A stretch of 64,000 nt of DNA from Blautia hominis (GTDB taxonomy: Bacteria > Bacillota > Clostridia > Lachnospirales > Lachnospiraceae). The position numbers and the translations under genes are program-made. The stretch spans positions 1 through 64,000 of the forward strand of contig NQOF01000010.1 of assembly GCA_002270465.1 (NCBI GenBank), in the 5' to 3' direction. The notes beneath the pieces were generated by a model. The model was not told the DNA's origin and ran no database searches. It worked only from the letters and a program-made list of their open reading frames with translations. Shown here in pieces: positions 8,325 through 17,385 of this stretch. Each line of letters starts with the position of its first letter. Within the stretch, counting starts at the first letter, position 1.

Positions 8325-9227
8325 TTGAGAAAATCCACGCTGAAGCCTAAAACGAGAATGGCAATTATTGTATGCCTGCTGCCAGCTCTCCTTGTTTATA
8401 CCTATGTGGTTATCCTGCCGATCATCAATGCGTTTAGCTACAGTTTTTATAACTGGTCGGGGGGACCTCAGGCGAAGTATGTAGGATGGAAGAATTATCA
8501 GATCCTGTTAAAGGACACATCCTTCTGGCATGCATTCAGCAATAATATCTGGATCGCAGTTCTGTGCATTTTGGGGCAGATTGGCATTGCATTTGTTTTT
8601 TCGGCGCTTTTGACGTCCCGGTTTGTAAAATTCAAAAAACTTCACCGTGTCGTGGCCTATTTTCCGGCCACCATATCCGCAGTTGTTGTAGGTTTTACCT
8701 GGTCCTTTATTTTTAACTATGACTATGGACTGGTAAATGTGATCTTGAGAGCCTTGCATCTTGGAAGCTTTGCAAAACCATGGCTGGATAATCCGAATAC
8801 GATCATCAGTGTTGTCAGCATACCGCTGATCTGGCAGTACATTGGCTATTATATGGTTATTATCATGGCGGCTATGACTTCCATTGACCCAAGTATATAC
8901 GAGATGGCCGAGCTTGACGGGGCTACAGGGATACAGAAGGCAGTAAAGATAACGCTTCCGCTGATCAAAGGTTCCATAGCGGTGGCGGTTATGCTGTGTA
9001 TTGCAGGTAATATGAAGATTTTCGACCATATTTATGTTATGACAAACGGAGGCCCAGGAACCAGTTCTATGGTCATGGCGCTTCAGGTATATAAGACAAC
9101 ATTTATTAAGAACCAGTTCGGATACGCCAGTGCCATGTCTATTGCTATTCTGGTGCTGAGCCTTGGGTTGGTTGGAGTCAGCAGGCTGGTGATTACCAGA
9201 CCATGGAGAAAGGAGAGTGATTACTGA
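8325..9227 (+). CDS. Sugar ABC transporter permease, MalF type
   Basis: About 300 residues with six membrane segments. The EAA loop reads EMAELDGATGIQKAVKITLP, the contact site for the ATPase. The start is taken as TTG at 8325: AAGGGGGG lies six bases upstream, whereas an earlier in-frame TTG at 8301 lies inside the preceding gene. It forms the channel with the next gene. Confidence 0.92.
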   Translation: MRKSTLKPKTRMAIIVCLLPALLVYTYVVILPIINAFSYSFYNWSGGPQAKYVGWKNYQILLKDTSFWHAFSNNIWIAVLCILGQIGIAFVFSALLTSRFVKFKKLHRVVAYFPATISAVVVGFTWSFIFNYDYGLVNVILRALHLGSFAKPWLDNPNTIISVVSIPLIWQYIGYYMVIIMAAMTSIDPSIYEMAELDGATGIQKAVKITLPLIKGSIAVAVMLCIAGNMKIFDHIYVMTNGGPGTSSMVMALQVYKTTFIKNQFGYASAMSIAILVLSLGLVGVSRLVITRPWRKESDY

Positions 9228-9229
9228 TC

Positions 9230-10093
9230 ATGGCAGATATAAAAAGAAATACTGTGCCGGTGAAAAAGGCCGGAAAAAGTATCGGAAAAGTAATCTGTAA
9301 TGTAGTGCTCCTGCTGTTTTCTTTTTCCTGCATCTTTCCAATGGTATGGATATTTTATTCCTCTTTCAAAACACAGACGGAATTCACGCAGAGCTCAACC
9401 GCACTTCCGCAGGCATTGAATCTGAAAAACTACATATCCGTATTTACCCAGACAAAACTGGGGATGTATATGCTGAACAGTGCCAGGAATACAATTTTAT
9501 CGGTATTGATCATAATCGTGTTCTCCTTCCTGGCCGGTTATGTCCTTTCCAGATATCGTTTTAGAGGAAGAAGCCTTATCTATAACTATTTTATCATGGG
9601 TATGCTGATCCCGGTACATGCACTGCTTGTACCTATGTATGTACAGCTCAGGCAGAGCGGGCTTACCAATCACTGGTATACGCTGCTGTTTCCCTATGTG
9701 GCGTTTGGGCTTCCCATATCTATCATGTTGATCGAGAGTTATATTGCATCCATACCCAAAGAACTGGAGGAGGCGGCATCCATTGACGGCTGCGGATTTT
9801 TCCGGTGCCTGTTCCAGATCGTATTTCCGCTGGCAATGCCTATATTGTCCACAGTGGCCATCATTCAGTTTTTCGCGGTATGGAATGAATTTTCATTTTC
9901 ATTGATCCTGGTGAACAGTGATACCCTGCGGACGGTTCCAGTAGGGCTGACCATGTTTAAATCCGCGTATACAGTGGACTATCCCAGGTTAATGGCCGGT
10001 ATCATGACAACCACGCTGCCGGTCATGATCCTGTACTTTGTATTCAGTAAGAGAATCATAGAAGGTATGGTGGCGGGAGCCGTGAAAGGTTAA
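9230..10093 (+). CDS. Sugar ABC transporter permease, MalG type
   Basis: A 287-residue inner-membrane permease with about six transmembrane helices. The EAA motif is EELEEAASIDGCGFFRCLFQ, and the C-terminus GMVAGAVKG is typical of MalG-type subunits. It starts two bases after the MalF-type gene. Together with the lipoprotein at 6917 it makes a carbohydrate uptake 1 family importer, probably for a mannose-containing oligosaccharide or glycoside. Confidence 0.93.
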   Translation: MADIKRNTVPVKKAGKSIGKVICNVVLLLFSFSCIFPMVWIFYSSFKTQTEFTQSSTALPQALNLKNYISVFTQTKLGMYMLNSARNTILSVLIIIVFSFLAGYVLSRYRFRGRSLIYNYFIMGMLIPVHALLVPMYVQLRQSGLTNHWYTLLFPYVAFGLPISIMLIESYIASIPKELEEAASIDGCGFFRCLFQIVFPLAMPILSTVAIIQFFAVWNEFSFSLILVNSDTLRTVPVGLTMFKSAYTVDYPRLMAGIMTTTLPVMILYFVFSKRIIEGMVAGAVKG

Positions 10094-10109
10094 AGTTGGA
10101 GGAAAAATT

Positions 10110-10952
10110 ATGTATAAGACATTGGCACCGGATTGTATCGGACACAAGGCCGGGCTTGAAATATCTGCACCTGTTGCGAAGAAATATGGTTTTGAGGGAA
10201 TCTGGTTCAATATGGAACGGGATGCCCGGATGCCTGTAAAAGAGACAAAGATGCTGCTGGAAAAATACGGTCTGAAGGCTGCAGGCTTTGGTCTTCCCGT
10301 GGAATACAGAAAAGAGGAGTCTGTTTTCAGAAAGGACATGGAAAAACTGGAGGAGTACGCCGCGTATGCCCGGGAATGCGGGATGCACAGGTGTATCACC
10401 TGGATCATACCGGCCAGTGACGAGCTGACTTATGAAGAGAATTTCAATATGCATCGTGAAAGACTTGGGGAGGCTGCCCGAATCTTAAAAAAATACCATA
10501 TTTCACTTGGCCTGGAGTTTTTAGGGCCGCCTAAATTAAGAGCGGGGAAAAAATATGAATTCATCCATACCCTGGACCAAATGCTGGAACTGTGCAGGGC
10601 TATCGGGACCGGAAATGTGGGGATCCTGATGGATGTGTGGCACTGGGACATGGCGGGGCAGACATTTGATGATTTTGCAAAATTCCCGGATGAATCCTGG
10701 GTTGTCTGTGCGCATATTATGGACGCGCCTGCCGGAATACCCAGGGAAGAACAGGTGGATGTAGTCCGCGCGCTTCCGGGAAGTACAGGGATCCTGAGGA
10801 TTGGGGAGTTTTTTGAAGGCTTGAAACATATGGGATATACCGGACCTGTTCTTGCGGAGCCGTTTGTGGAAGAGTTAGGAAAAATGGACTTTGAAGAAGC
10901 TGTGGCGGTAGTAAGCAGCGCCATCAATAAAGTATGGCCGAAAGAGGCATAA
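10110..10952 (+). CDS. Second sugar isomerase/epimerase (TIM barrel)
   Basis: A 280-residue xylose-isomerase-like TIM barrel protein, the second in this operon. Likely metal-site segments are LGLEFLGPPK (near residue 133), LMDVWHWDM (near 173), AHIMDAPAG (near 205) and LAEPF (near 252). It is only distantly similar to the first barrel enzyme at 4624, so the two probably catalyse different steps. Pairing such a barrel protein with a dehydrogenase (the next gene) is common in inositol, ketose and 3-keto-sugar pathways. The substrate is not identifiable from sequence. Confidence 0.83.
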   Translation: MYKTLAPDCIGHKAGLEISAPVAKKYGFEGIWFNMERDARMPVKETKMLLEKYGLKAAGFGLPVEYRKEESVFRKDMEKLEEYAAYARECGMHRCITWIIPASDELTYEENFNMHRERLGEAARILKKYHISLGLEFLGPPKLRAGKKYEFIHTLDQMLELCRAIGTGNVGILMDVWHWDMAGQTFDDFAKFPDESWVVCAHIMDAPAGIPREEQVDVVRALPGSTGILRIGEFFEGLKHMGYTGPVLAEPFVEELGKMDFEEAVAVVSSAINKVWPKEA

Positions 10953-10965
10953 AGGAGGCATTATT

Positions 10966-11955
10966 ATGAAATCATTGGTTCTTGGAAATAATCAGGCATA
11001 TCTGGAGGAGGTTCCGGATCCTGTTCCTCACGGAGAGTGGGTAGTTGTCAAAGTGGAATCCACACCCATCTGCGGGAGTGACAGAAAAGCTTTTGTTTCC
11101 CCCACACCTGTTCGCGACGCAGGGCATGAGGGTGCCGGCGTAGTAGTTGCTGCAAATGGGTCTAACCTGCTTAAAGAAGGGGACAGAGTGATTCTGAATC
11201 CTCTTTCCGGCTGTGGACACTGCTCCTTGTGCCGTTCCGGTAACTATATTTATTGTACGGATAAGCCTAAGTATTTCAGTCATTTTGCGGAATATGTGCT
11301 GGTACAGGATTTCGTCTGCACAAAACTGCCGGATGATATCACTTATGACCAGGGTTCCCTGGGTTGCTGTGCTTTGGGTCCCGCGTTCAGCTCCATCAAA
11401 AGGCTCAATGTAAAGGGGTTTGACACCATTTTGATCACAGGCCTTGGTCCTGTGGGGATGGGTGCCATTGCAGTATCGAAGTTTCTGGGCGCCAGGGTCA
11501 TCGCCCTGGACAGTGTTCCTTTCCGTAAAAATATGGCAAAGGAAATGGGCGCTGATGTGGTTCTGGATCCTACAGACCCTGACATCAAAGAAAAGATCAG
11601 GGAAGCGAAAATGGGTGCACCGCTTATCAAGGCAGTAGACGCCTCAGGGAACGGAAACGCAGAGAGACTCTGCATTGATATGATGGACCCAAGAGGTTCC
11701 GTGGCGTTTATAGGGGAAAACCACAATACAGTTCCCATCTGTCCCAGCGATGATTTTATCAGAAAGGGACTAACTCTGATCGGTTCCTGGCACTACAACA
11801 TGGACGACAGGGAGGAAATGTTTGCAATCCTCAGGCGTTCACCTGTTGTACATAAAATCATTACAGATGTATATGGATTTTCTAATGTACAGGGAGCTTT
11901 TGAAAAGTTTATGGGACAGGATACCTGTAAAGTGATTTTAAAACCCTGGGAGTGA
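10966..11955 (+). CDS. Zinc-dependent sugar/polyol dehydrogenase 2
   Basis: A 329-residue medium-chain dehydrogenase with CGSDRKAF (catalytic zinc cysteine), GHEGAG, the structural zinc loop CGHCSLCRSGNYIYC and Rossmann motif GLGPVGMGA. The region between the catalytic histidine and the zinc loop is somewhat shortened compared with the dehydrogenase at 5867. It is likely to oxidise an alcohol group on a sugar, polyol or ketose intermediate with NAD(P). The preceding TIM-barrel gene ends 13 bases upstream, suggesting coupled steps. Confidence 0.86.
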   Translation: MKSLVLGNNQAYLEEVPDPVPHGEWVVVKVESTPICGSDRKAFVSPTPVRDAGHEGAGVVVAANGSNLLKEGDRVILNPLSGCGHCSLCRSGNYIYCTDKPKYFSHFAEYVLVQDFVCTKLPDDITYDQGSLGCCALGPAFSSIKRLNVKGFDTILITGLGPVGMGAIAVSKFLGARVIALDSVPFRKNMAKEMGADVVLDPTDPDIKEKIREAKMGAPLIKAVDASGNGNAERLCIDMMDPRGSVAFIGENHNTVPICPSDDFIRKGLTLIGSWHYNMDDREEMFAILRRSPVVHKIITDVYGFSNVQGAFEKFMGQDTCKVILKPWE

Positions 11956-11977
11956 TATGACGAAGAGGGGATGAAAA

Positions 11978-12904
11978 TTGGATAAGAAAAAAATACTTGT
12001 AATAGGAAGCCTTAACATGGACTGGGTCCTGAAGGTGGAGGACATCCCGGTCATAGGAGAGACGGTACTCGGAGGGGATATTCAGGAGTCACCCGGAGGA
12101 AAAGGCGCCAATCAGGCTTTCGCGGCAGGGCGGCTGAACGGAGATGTAACCATGCTGGGGGCAGTGGGCTGTGATGAGAACGGCAGAACACTGCTGGAAA
12201 ACCTGAAGCTTGCAGGCGTACATACAGAATTTATAAAGAAGAGCCGGAAGAAAACCGGGCTTGCGATCATCACGGTAAATGCAGACGGTGACAATTGTAT
12301 AACCGTCTCACCCGGTGCTAACCTTGCATGTGATGTTTCTTATATAAAAGAGAATCTGCAGGTGATAGAGGAATGCAGTATTCTGCTGGTGCAGATGGAG
12401 ATCCCCCATGATGCGGTTTATTATGCCATGGAACAGGCTCACCGTATGGGAAAGACTGTGATCTTTAATCCCGCACCGGCGCCCGCCCAAATCCGTGAGG
12501 AAGCATATGCGTGGATCGACTACATCACACCCAATGAGACAGAACTGCAGAAACTGACAAAAATCAGAGATACAGAGCAAGAGGAGATAGAGAGAGGATG
12601 CGCCATACTTCTTGAAAAGGGGATCAAAAATGTGGTCGTAACACTAGGAAGTAAGGGTGCTCTGCTGATGAACAAAACTGTCAGAAGAAATTTTGCTGCA
12701 AAAAAGGTGCAGGTTGTGGATACCACGGCAGCGGGGGACACTTTCAATGCTGCAATGGCAGTATTTCTGGCAGATGGAAAAAACATTTTCCAGGCAGTGG
12801 AGTTTGCCAATGCAGCGGCAGCTCTCACCGTGCAGAAAAAAGGCGCCCAGAATGCGGTGCCGCACTGGAAGGACCTGGAGGAAAACCATAAAATGGTCAT
12901 ATAG
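11978..12904 (+). CDS. Ribokinase-like PfkB sugar kinase
   Basis: A 308-residue PfkB-family kinase most like ribokinase. The substrate-binding segment GGKGANQAFAAGRL (near residue 37) and the catalytic anion hole DTTAAGDTFNAA (near 248) are the two family signatures. The start is TTG at 11978: GAGGGG lies seven bases upstream, and the nearby ATG at 11971 meets a stop within five codons. With RbsD in the same operon it probably phosphorylates ribose or a similar ketose/aldose, committing the sugar to the pentose phosphate pathway. Confidence 0.88.
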   Translation: MDKKKILVIGSLNMDWVLKVEDIPVIGETVLGGDIQESPGGKGANQAFAAGRLNGDVTMLGAVGCDENGRTLLENLKLAGVHTEFIKKSRKKTGLAIITVNADGDNCITVSPGANLACDVSYIKENLQVIEECSILLVQMEIPHDAVYYAMEQAHRMGKTVIFNPAPAPAQIREEAYAWIDYITPNETELQKLTKIRDTEQEEIERGCAILLEKGIKNVVVTLGSKGALLMNKTVRRNFAAKKVQVVDTTAAGDTFNAAMAVFLADGKNIFQAVEFANAAAALTVQKKGAQNAVPHWKDLEENHKMVI

Positions 12905-12921
12905 AATGGGGGAACAGCAAT

Positions 12922-15438
12922 ATGTTTCGATTGGAGATAAACAAAGACTGGAAACTGCACGAAAGCCTGTTGTGTGTGGAAAAGGAACAGTGGGCCTATG
13001 TGCATGGTCTGAAAGACGGATGGTATACATGCAGCCTGCCTGCAGATGTAAGGATGCCGCTTATAAAAGAGGGGGTTATCAAAGACCCGGTACTGGCAGA
13101 TTACTGCAGGGAATCTGAGTGGATAGAAAAGAGAGCCTGGTGGTTTGAGCGCACTTTTGACAGCAGTGAAGTGGACAGAGATGAGGATATTATTGAGCTG
13201 ATCCTGGAAGGTCTGGATTCCAGAAGTGATATTTTTATCAACGGACAATATATCGGCAGCCATTACAGTGTTCACTATCCATTCGTGTATGACATCAAAG
13301 AGATGATCAAAGAGGGTGAAAACGTGATCACAGTCCGGGTGACCAGCGGACTTGAGACTGTGTCAGACCAGGATTTGTCGGAACTGAATCACGCTGTGTG
13401 CCTGGAGACGGACAACGGGGGAAAATACCGGGGGGATGCCAGAAGGGCATTTGTCAGAAGACCGCAGTATACGGTAGGATGGGACTGGGGACCAAAAGTG
13501 ATCACCTGTGGTATCACAGGCGGTGCCAGGCTGGAAGGCCACAAAAAAATAGCACTCAGGGAAGTCTGCCTGCATACAGAAGAAGTGGGGGAACAGGCAA
13601 AATTAAAACTGATGCTGAACGTGGAAAACCTGGGATTCATCAGTTCCAGAGACGGAGCGTATAAAGTCAGGATCAGCTATGAAAACAAGCCGGTCTTTGA
13701 GCAGACTTATGACGACAGGCTGTTCACATCGGGATATAACTACTTTGAGGAAGAGATCACACTATCCGATCCGGAGCTTTGGTGGCCCAATGGCTATGGA
13801 AAACAGCCCTTGTATGAAGTGCAGGTGGAGGCAGCGTGTGAGGGAAGCGTAGAAAAATATCCCGCATTTTCCTATGGTATCCGTAAGCTGGAGCTGGACA
13901 CAAGTGTTCTGGAGGGAAAAGACAGGAAGTTCCAGTTTGTGATCAACAACAAGCCCATTTACTGCAAAGGCGGAAACTGGATACCAAATGATTTTATCTA
14001 TGCCAGAGTTACGGATGAAAAATACCGGGTTTTGATCGACGAGGCGGCAGAAGCCAATTTCAATATGCTGAGAATCTGGGGCGGAGGCCTGTACGAACGA
14101 GATATTTTCTACCGGCTCTGTGATGAGAAAGGAATTTTAGTCTGGCATGACTTTATGTTTGCGTGCTCCACATATCCGGACCATCGCCAGTGGTTTCGGG
14201 AAGAGATGCGCAGAGAATTCGACTATCAGACAAAACGTCTGCGCAGCCACTGCTGCCTGGGACTTTTCTGTGGTACAAATGAAGTACACTGGCTTTTTAA
14301 TTCCACCGACAATCCAAAGTGGGGAATTGAATTCACCTATGAGCACCAGTACGGCATGTACGTTGCAAACATACTATCAAAAGAGATCATACATGCAAAC
14401 TGTTCCTTCATCCCCTACTGGAACAGTTCCCCATATGGAGGAGAACTTCCAAATGACGATACGGTGGGGGATATCCATCACTGGCAGCAGGCATACATGA
14501 GCAAAAAGATGGAAGAGCGTATCGAGGCAAAAGACTACGACAAGATCAAAGCAAAATTTGTCAGCGAATACGGCTATGTAGGCCCCTGCTGTATGGAAAC
14601 GATCCTGGAGTACATGGACGGGCAGCCCCTTTGCAGAACCAGTGAAGTATGGCAGATGCACAACAACGTCTTTGAAAAAGACACTGTAAACACAGCTATA
14701 GAAAAGAATTACGTGGACCATGCAGACAAACTGTCCCTGGAAGATTACATTACCTATGCAGGCATGGTACATGGAATGATGTACGGGTATTCCCTGGAGG
14801 CCATGCGTTTTAAGGAACAATGCTACGGCGGCCTTTTCTGGATGTACAACGATGCATGGGGAGAAGTGGGCTGGACGATCATAGACTACTACCTGAGAAG
14901 AAAAATCGCCTATTACGGTGTGAAACGTGCCCTTGCCCACCGGAAATTCACCATGCGTCTCATAGACGGCAGCATTATCCTGCAAGGTGCAAACGATACC
15001 CCGGACCCACTGTCCGTAAAAGCGGATTTCGGCTATGTATCTTTTGACGGTACGATTCGCGAAACAAAAGAGATCCAACTGGAAGTATCCCCCGGGGAAC
15101 GAACCTATCTTCTGAAAGAGAAACTTCCGGACAGAGATTACAAAAAAGGAACTATCATGCTTTACATCCATGACGAGAACATAGACAATATATGGCTGCG
15201 TTTAGACGATATGCGAAACCTTGCCTTTGAGAAAAGTCCTATCATCTGTACTGCAGACCATCAGGAAGGCAGTGACAGGACCCTCACCGTTCATTCAGAA
15301 GCGTTTGCCCACGGCGTGCACATAAAAGGCAACTACAGATGTTCCGACAATTATTTTGACCTCCTTCCCGGGGAAACAAAAACTTTCACCATCAAAAATG
15401 CCGGGCAAGCCTCACTGGAACTTACATCTGTAAAATAG
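12922..15438 (+). CDS. GH2 beta-mannosidase
   Basis: An 838-residue glycoside hydrolase family 2 enzyme with the domain order expected for beta-mannosidases: jelly-roll sugar-binding domain (about 1-185), immunoglobulin-like domain (about 190-300), catalytic barrel (about 310-640) and C-terminal sandwich domains. The acid/base is Glu454 in CGTNEVHW and the nucleophile is Glu549 in SEYGYVG. WDWGPK near residue 191 is typical of beta-mannosidases rather than beta-galactosidases. No signal peptide is visible, so it cleaves imported beta-mannosides in the cytoplasm, releasing mannose and an aglycone. Confidence 0.92.
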   Translation: MFRLEINKDWKLHESLLCVEKEQWAYVHGLKDGWYTCSLPADVRMPLIKEGVIKDPVLADYCRESEWIEKRAWWFERTFDSSEVDRDEDIIELILEGLDSRSDIFINGQYIGSHYSVHYPFVYDIKEMIKEGENVITVRVTSGLETVSDQDLSELNHAVCLETDNGGKYRGDARRAFVRRPQYTVGWDWGPKVITCGITGGARLEGHKKIALREVCLHTEEVGEQAKLKLMLNVENLGFISSRDGAYKVRISYENKPVFEQTYDDRLFTSGYNYFEEEITLSDPELWWPNGYGKQPLYEVQVEAACEGSVEKYPAFSYGIRKLELDTSVLEGKDRKFQFVINNKPIYCKGGNWIPNDFIYARVTDEKYRVLIDEAAEANFNMLRIWGGGLYERDIFYRLCDEKGILVWHDFMFACSTYPDHRQWFREEMRREFDYQTKRLRSHCCLGLFCGTNEVHWLFNSTDNPKWGIEFTYEHQYGMYVANILSKEIIHANCSFIPYWNSSPYGGELPNDDTVGDIHHWQQAYMSKKMEERIEAKDYDKIKAKFVSEYGYVGPCCMETILEYMDGQPLCRTSEVWQMHNNVFEKDTVNTAIEKNYVDHADKLSLEDYITYAGMVHGMMYGYSLEAMRFKEQCYGGLFWMYNDAWGEVGWTIIDYYLRRKIAYYGVKRALAHRKFTMRLIDGSIILQGANDTPDPLSVKADFGYVSFDGTIRETKEIQLEVSPGERTYLLKEKLPDRDYKKGTIMLYIHDENIDNIWLRLDDMRNLAFEKSPIICTADHQEGSDRTLTVHSEAFAHGVHIKGNYRCSDNYFDLLPGETKTFTIKNAGQASLELTSVK

Positions 15439-15447
15439 GAGAACACC

Positions 15448-15996
15448 ATGAAAAAGACCGAATACAACGAAAAAAAAGCCCAGGTACTGGCCTATTTTGA
15501 GAAGGCATACATAGCACTTACCGAAGAAGAGAAAGCAAACATAGAGATCGCTGATTTCGGCCTGAACGACCTGGAACACATCGGGCTCCAGCTGATCACC
15601 TACATCAATACACCAAGGTGCTGTTCCAAAGAGATGGTCCTCTTCCCGGGACAAACCTGTCCGGAACACTGCCATGCCCCCATCCAGTCACTTAATTACG
15701 AGGGCAAAGAGGAGACCTTCCGCTGCCGATACGGCACAGTCTACCTCTATGTAGAAGGCACCCCCACCCAGCCGCTGACCGGAAAAATCCCAGCCAGCTA
15801 TGAAGACACCTACACTGTCTATCACGAGATTATCCTTCATCCCGGCCACCAGCACACCATCCCACCCAACACAAAACACTGGTTCCAAGCCGGCCCCCAA
15901 GGCGCCATAATCTCAGAATTCAGCACCACCAGCCAAGACGAGTACGACATCTTCACCGACAAAAACATAATAAGAACACCCATACTAGATTCATAA
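15448..15996 (+). CDS. D-lyxose / D-mannose isomerase (cupin type)
   Basis: A 182-residue protein of the D-lyxose isomerase family, cupin-fold manganese enzymes that interconvert D-lyxose and D-xylulose or D-mannose and D-fructose. Likely metal ligands are His74 and His76 (CPEHCHAP), a glutamate near residue 88 (GKEETF) and His144 (TKHWFQAG). As the last gene of the operon, directly after a beta-mannosidase, its natural role here is probably converting released mannose to fructose. Action on lyxose remains possible. A terminator follows 25 bases after the stop. Confidence 0.9.
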   Translation: MKKTEYNEKKAQVLAYFEKAYIALTEEEKANIEIADFGLNDLEHIGLQLITYINTPRCCSKEMVLFPGQTCPEHCHAPIQSLNYEGKEETFRCRYGTVYLYVEGTPTQPLTGKIPASYEDTYTVYHEIILHPGHQHTIPPNTKHWFQAGPQGAIISEFSTTSQDEYDIFTDKNIIRTPILDS

Positions 15997-16020
15997 TTTT
16001 TTTCATACTCTTTTATAAAA

Positions 16021-16072
16021 AAGCCAAATGCGTAAGCCCATTTTTCAATCCACTTACGCATTTGACTTTTTT
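16021..16072 (+). terminator. Operon terminator
   Basis: CAAATGCGTAAG (16025-16036) pairs perfectly with CTTACGCATTTG (16053-16064), followed by a T-rich tract. It ends the ten-gene operon that starts at 4624. Confidence 0.9.
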
Positions 16073-16090
16073 CTTTACCTACCTACCGGC

Positions 16091-16313
16091 AGAAAAAACC
16101 AGGAGGATTAGGAGGCGGGGGCTGGAGGCAGCAGGGTATGGGGGGAACGATGTACAGAGGAGCGTCGGGAAGATCCACCTGCCCCAGACACTTAGTGAAG
16201 AGCCCACTGGCGATGAACTTAGTGACTGGGAGCAGGTTAGCTTCCCGGCAGCGGAACGCTTCGTTCCCCCCATACCCTGCTGCCTCCAGCCCCCGCCTCC
16301 TGATCCTCCGTCC
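16091..16313 (+). repeat. Hairpin element C (family 1, 49-bp stem)
   Basis: Arms 16102-16150 and 16261-16309 pair over 49 positions with 48 Watson-Crick pairs and one G-U pair. They enclose a 110-nt loop. The element begins AGAAAAAACCAGG and ends CCGTCC, like elements A and B, and the loop has the same length. The loop sequence is only distantly similar: shared pieces include AATCCA/GATCCA, CAGA.ACTT, CTTAGT and GTTAGC. It ends five bases from the stop of the YitT gene, so it may also end that transcript. Several small frames inside it are artefacts of the palindrome. Confidence 0.8.
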
Positions 16314-16318
16314 CTTTT

Positions 16319-17194
16319 TCAACCATCCCCCCCACTCCCAATTTGAAACATCTCAAACCCTTCCCCATGCACCTCATTAGACTCCAACACAATGATAAAC
16401 GCCTCCGGGTCCGCCTCCTTCACCATCTTCTGCACGAAATACATCTGCTTATTATTACAGGCACACATAACCACCTGTTTTTCGTCCATCCGATACCCGC
16501 CGGCCCCTTTCAAAATCGTACTCCCCCTTCCGCAGCACTCATCAATAACCTCGGTAACCTTCTGCCCATGCTCCGTCACAATCAAAGTCATCTTCCCTGC
16601 ATTGATCCCATAAACCACCTTATCCACCACAATAGCAAACAGAAAATTAATGATCATTCCATAAATGATCCCATCCATATCCCGGAAAATGATTCCGCCC
16701 AAGAGAATGATCCCCACATCAGACAAAAAAGCGATCTTTCCAAGTGATAAATACGGCTTTAACGCCTTCACTGCCATAATAATAAAATCTGTTCCTCCTG
16801 TGGAAGAGTTCTGCATATAAATAATGGCATAACCAAGGCCGCCAAGCACACCGGTACAGATAGCTGACAACATTCGGTTCCCCTCATACACAGGAAACAA
16901 AGGTGCCAGATAGTCGATCATCACCGAAGAGATGATCATAGCCCGCAGGGACCGCAGAAAAAACTGCCGGCCCAAAAGCCGGAAACAGAGAATCGCCACC
17001 GGAATATTCAATACGATGATTGATATACCGATCGGAAGCTGAAACAAACGGTTTAAGATCAGGGCAATACCTGAAAATCCCGTCATAGGAAAATGTGAGG
17101 CCACAGCAAAGTTATAAATACCAACTGCGATAAAAACACTCCCCAGCAGTTCCATCCCAACATTCTTTATAAGAGCTTTATAATTGTTTTTCAT
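16319..17194 (-). CDS. YitT-family membrane protein
   Basis: A 291-residue protein with five or six N-terminal membrane helices (YitT/DUF161, about residues 10-200) and a C-terminal cytoplasmic DUF2179 domain (about 215-285) with the conserved KGAGGYRMDEKQVVMC core. YitT proteins are widespread in Firmicutes but their transport or sensing role is not established. The gene stands alone, reads toward the beta-mannoside operon, and its stop lies five bases from hairpin element C. Confidence 0.9.
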   Translation of the reverse strand: MKNNYKALIKNVGMELLGSVFIAVGIYNFAVASHFPMTGFSGIALILNRLFQLPIGISIIVLNIPVAILCFRLLGRQFFLRSLRAMIISSVMIDYLAPLFPVYEGNRMLSAICTGVLGGLGYAIIYMQNSSTGGTDFIIMAVKALKPYLSLGKIAFLSDVGIILLGGIIFRDMDGIIYGMIINFLFAIVVDKVVYGINAGKMTLIVTEHGQKVTEVIDECCGRGSTILKGAGGYRMDEKQVVMCACNNKQMYFVQKMVKEADPEAFIIVLESNEVHGEGFEMFQIGSGGDG

Positions 17195-17276
17195 ATTAAA
17201 ACCATCCTTTCCCGAAAAATACGCATAACTATATTGTTATGCAGAGCAAAGCAAAATTACCCATAAAATAACAAAA

Positions 17277-17320
17277 AAAGAGCTTATGCAAACGATTATT
17301 ATAATCCGCATAAGCTCTTT
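17277..17320 (-). terminator. bioB terminator
   Basis: AAAGAGCTTATGC (17277-17289) pairs with GCATAAGCTCTTT (17308-17320). On the minus strand the stem is followed by a seven-base T run, as expected for an intrinsic terminator after bioB. Confidence 0.88.
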
Positions 17321-17385
17321 TACAAAATTCAGTATATCAGAGAAAAAATCAGATTTCAAGCTCCTTTTTTCAAAAAACTTAATAT

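Noticed and set aside
16062-16380. Several small open frames on both strands
   Set aside because: They are read out of the arms and loop of hairpin element C; the palindrome makes mirror-image frames with Pro/Arg-rich nonsense.
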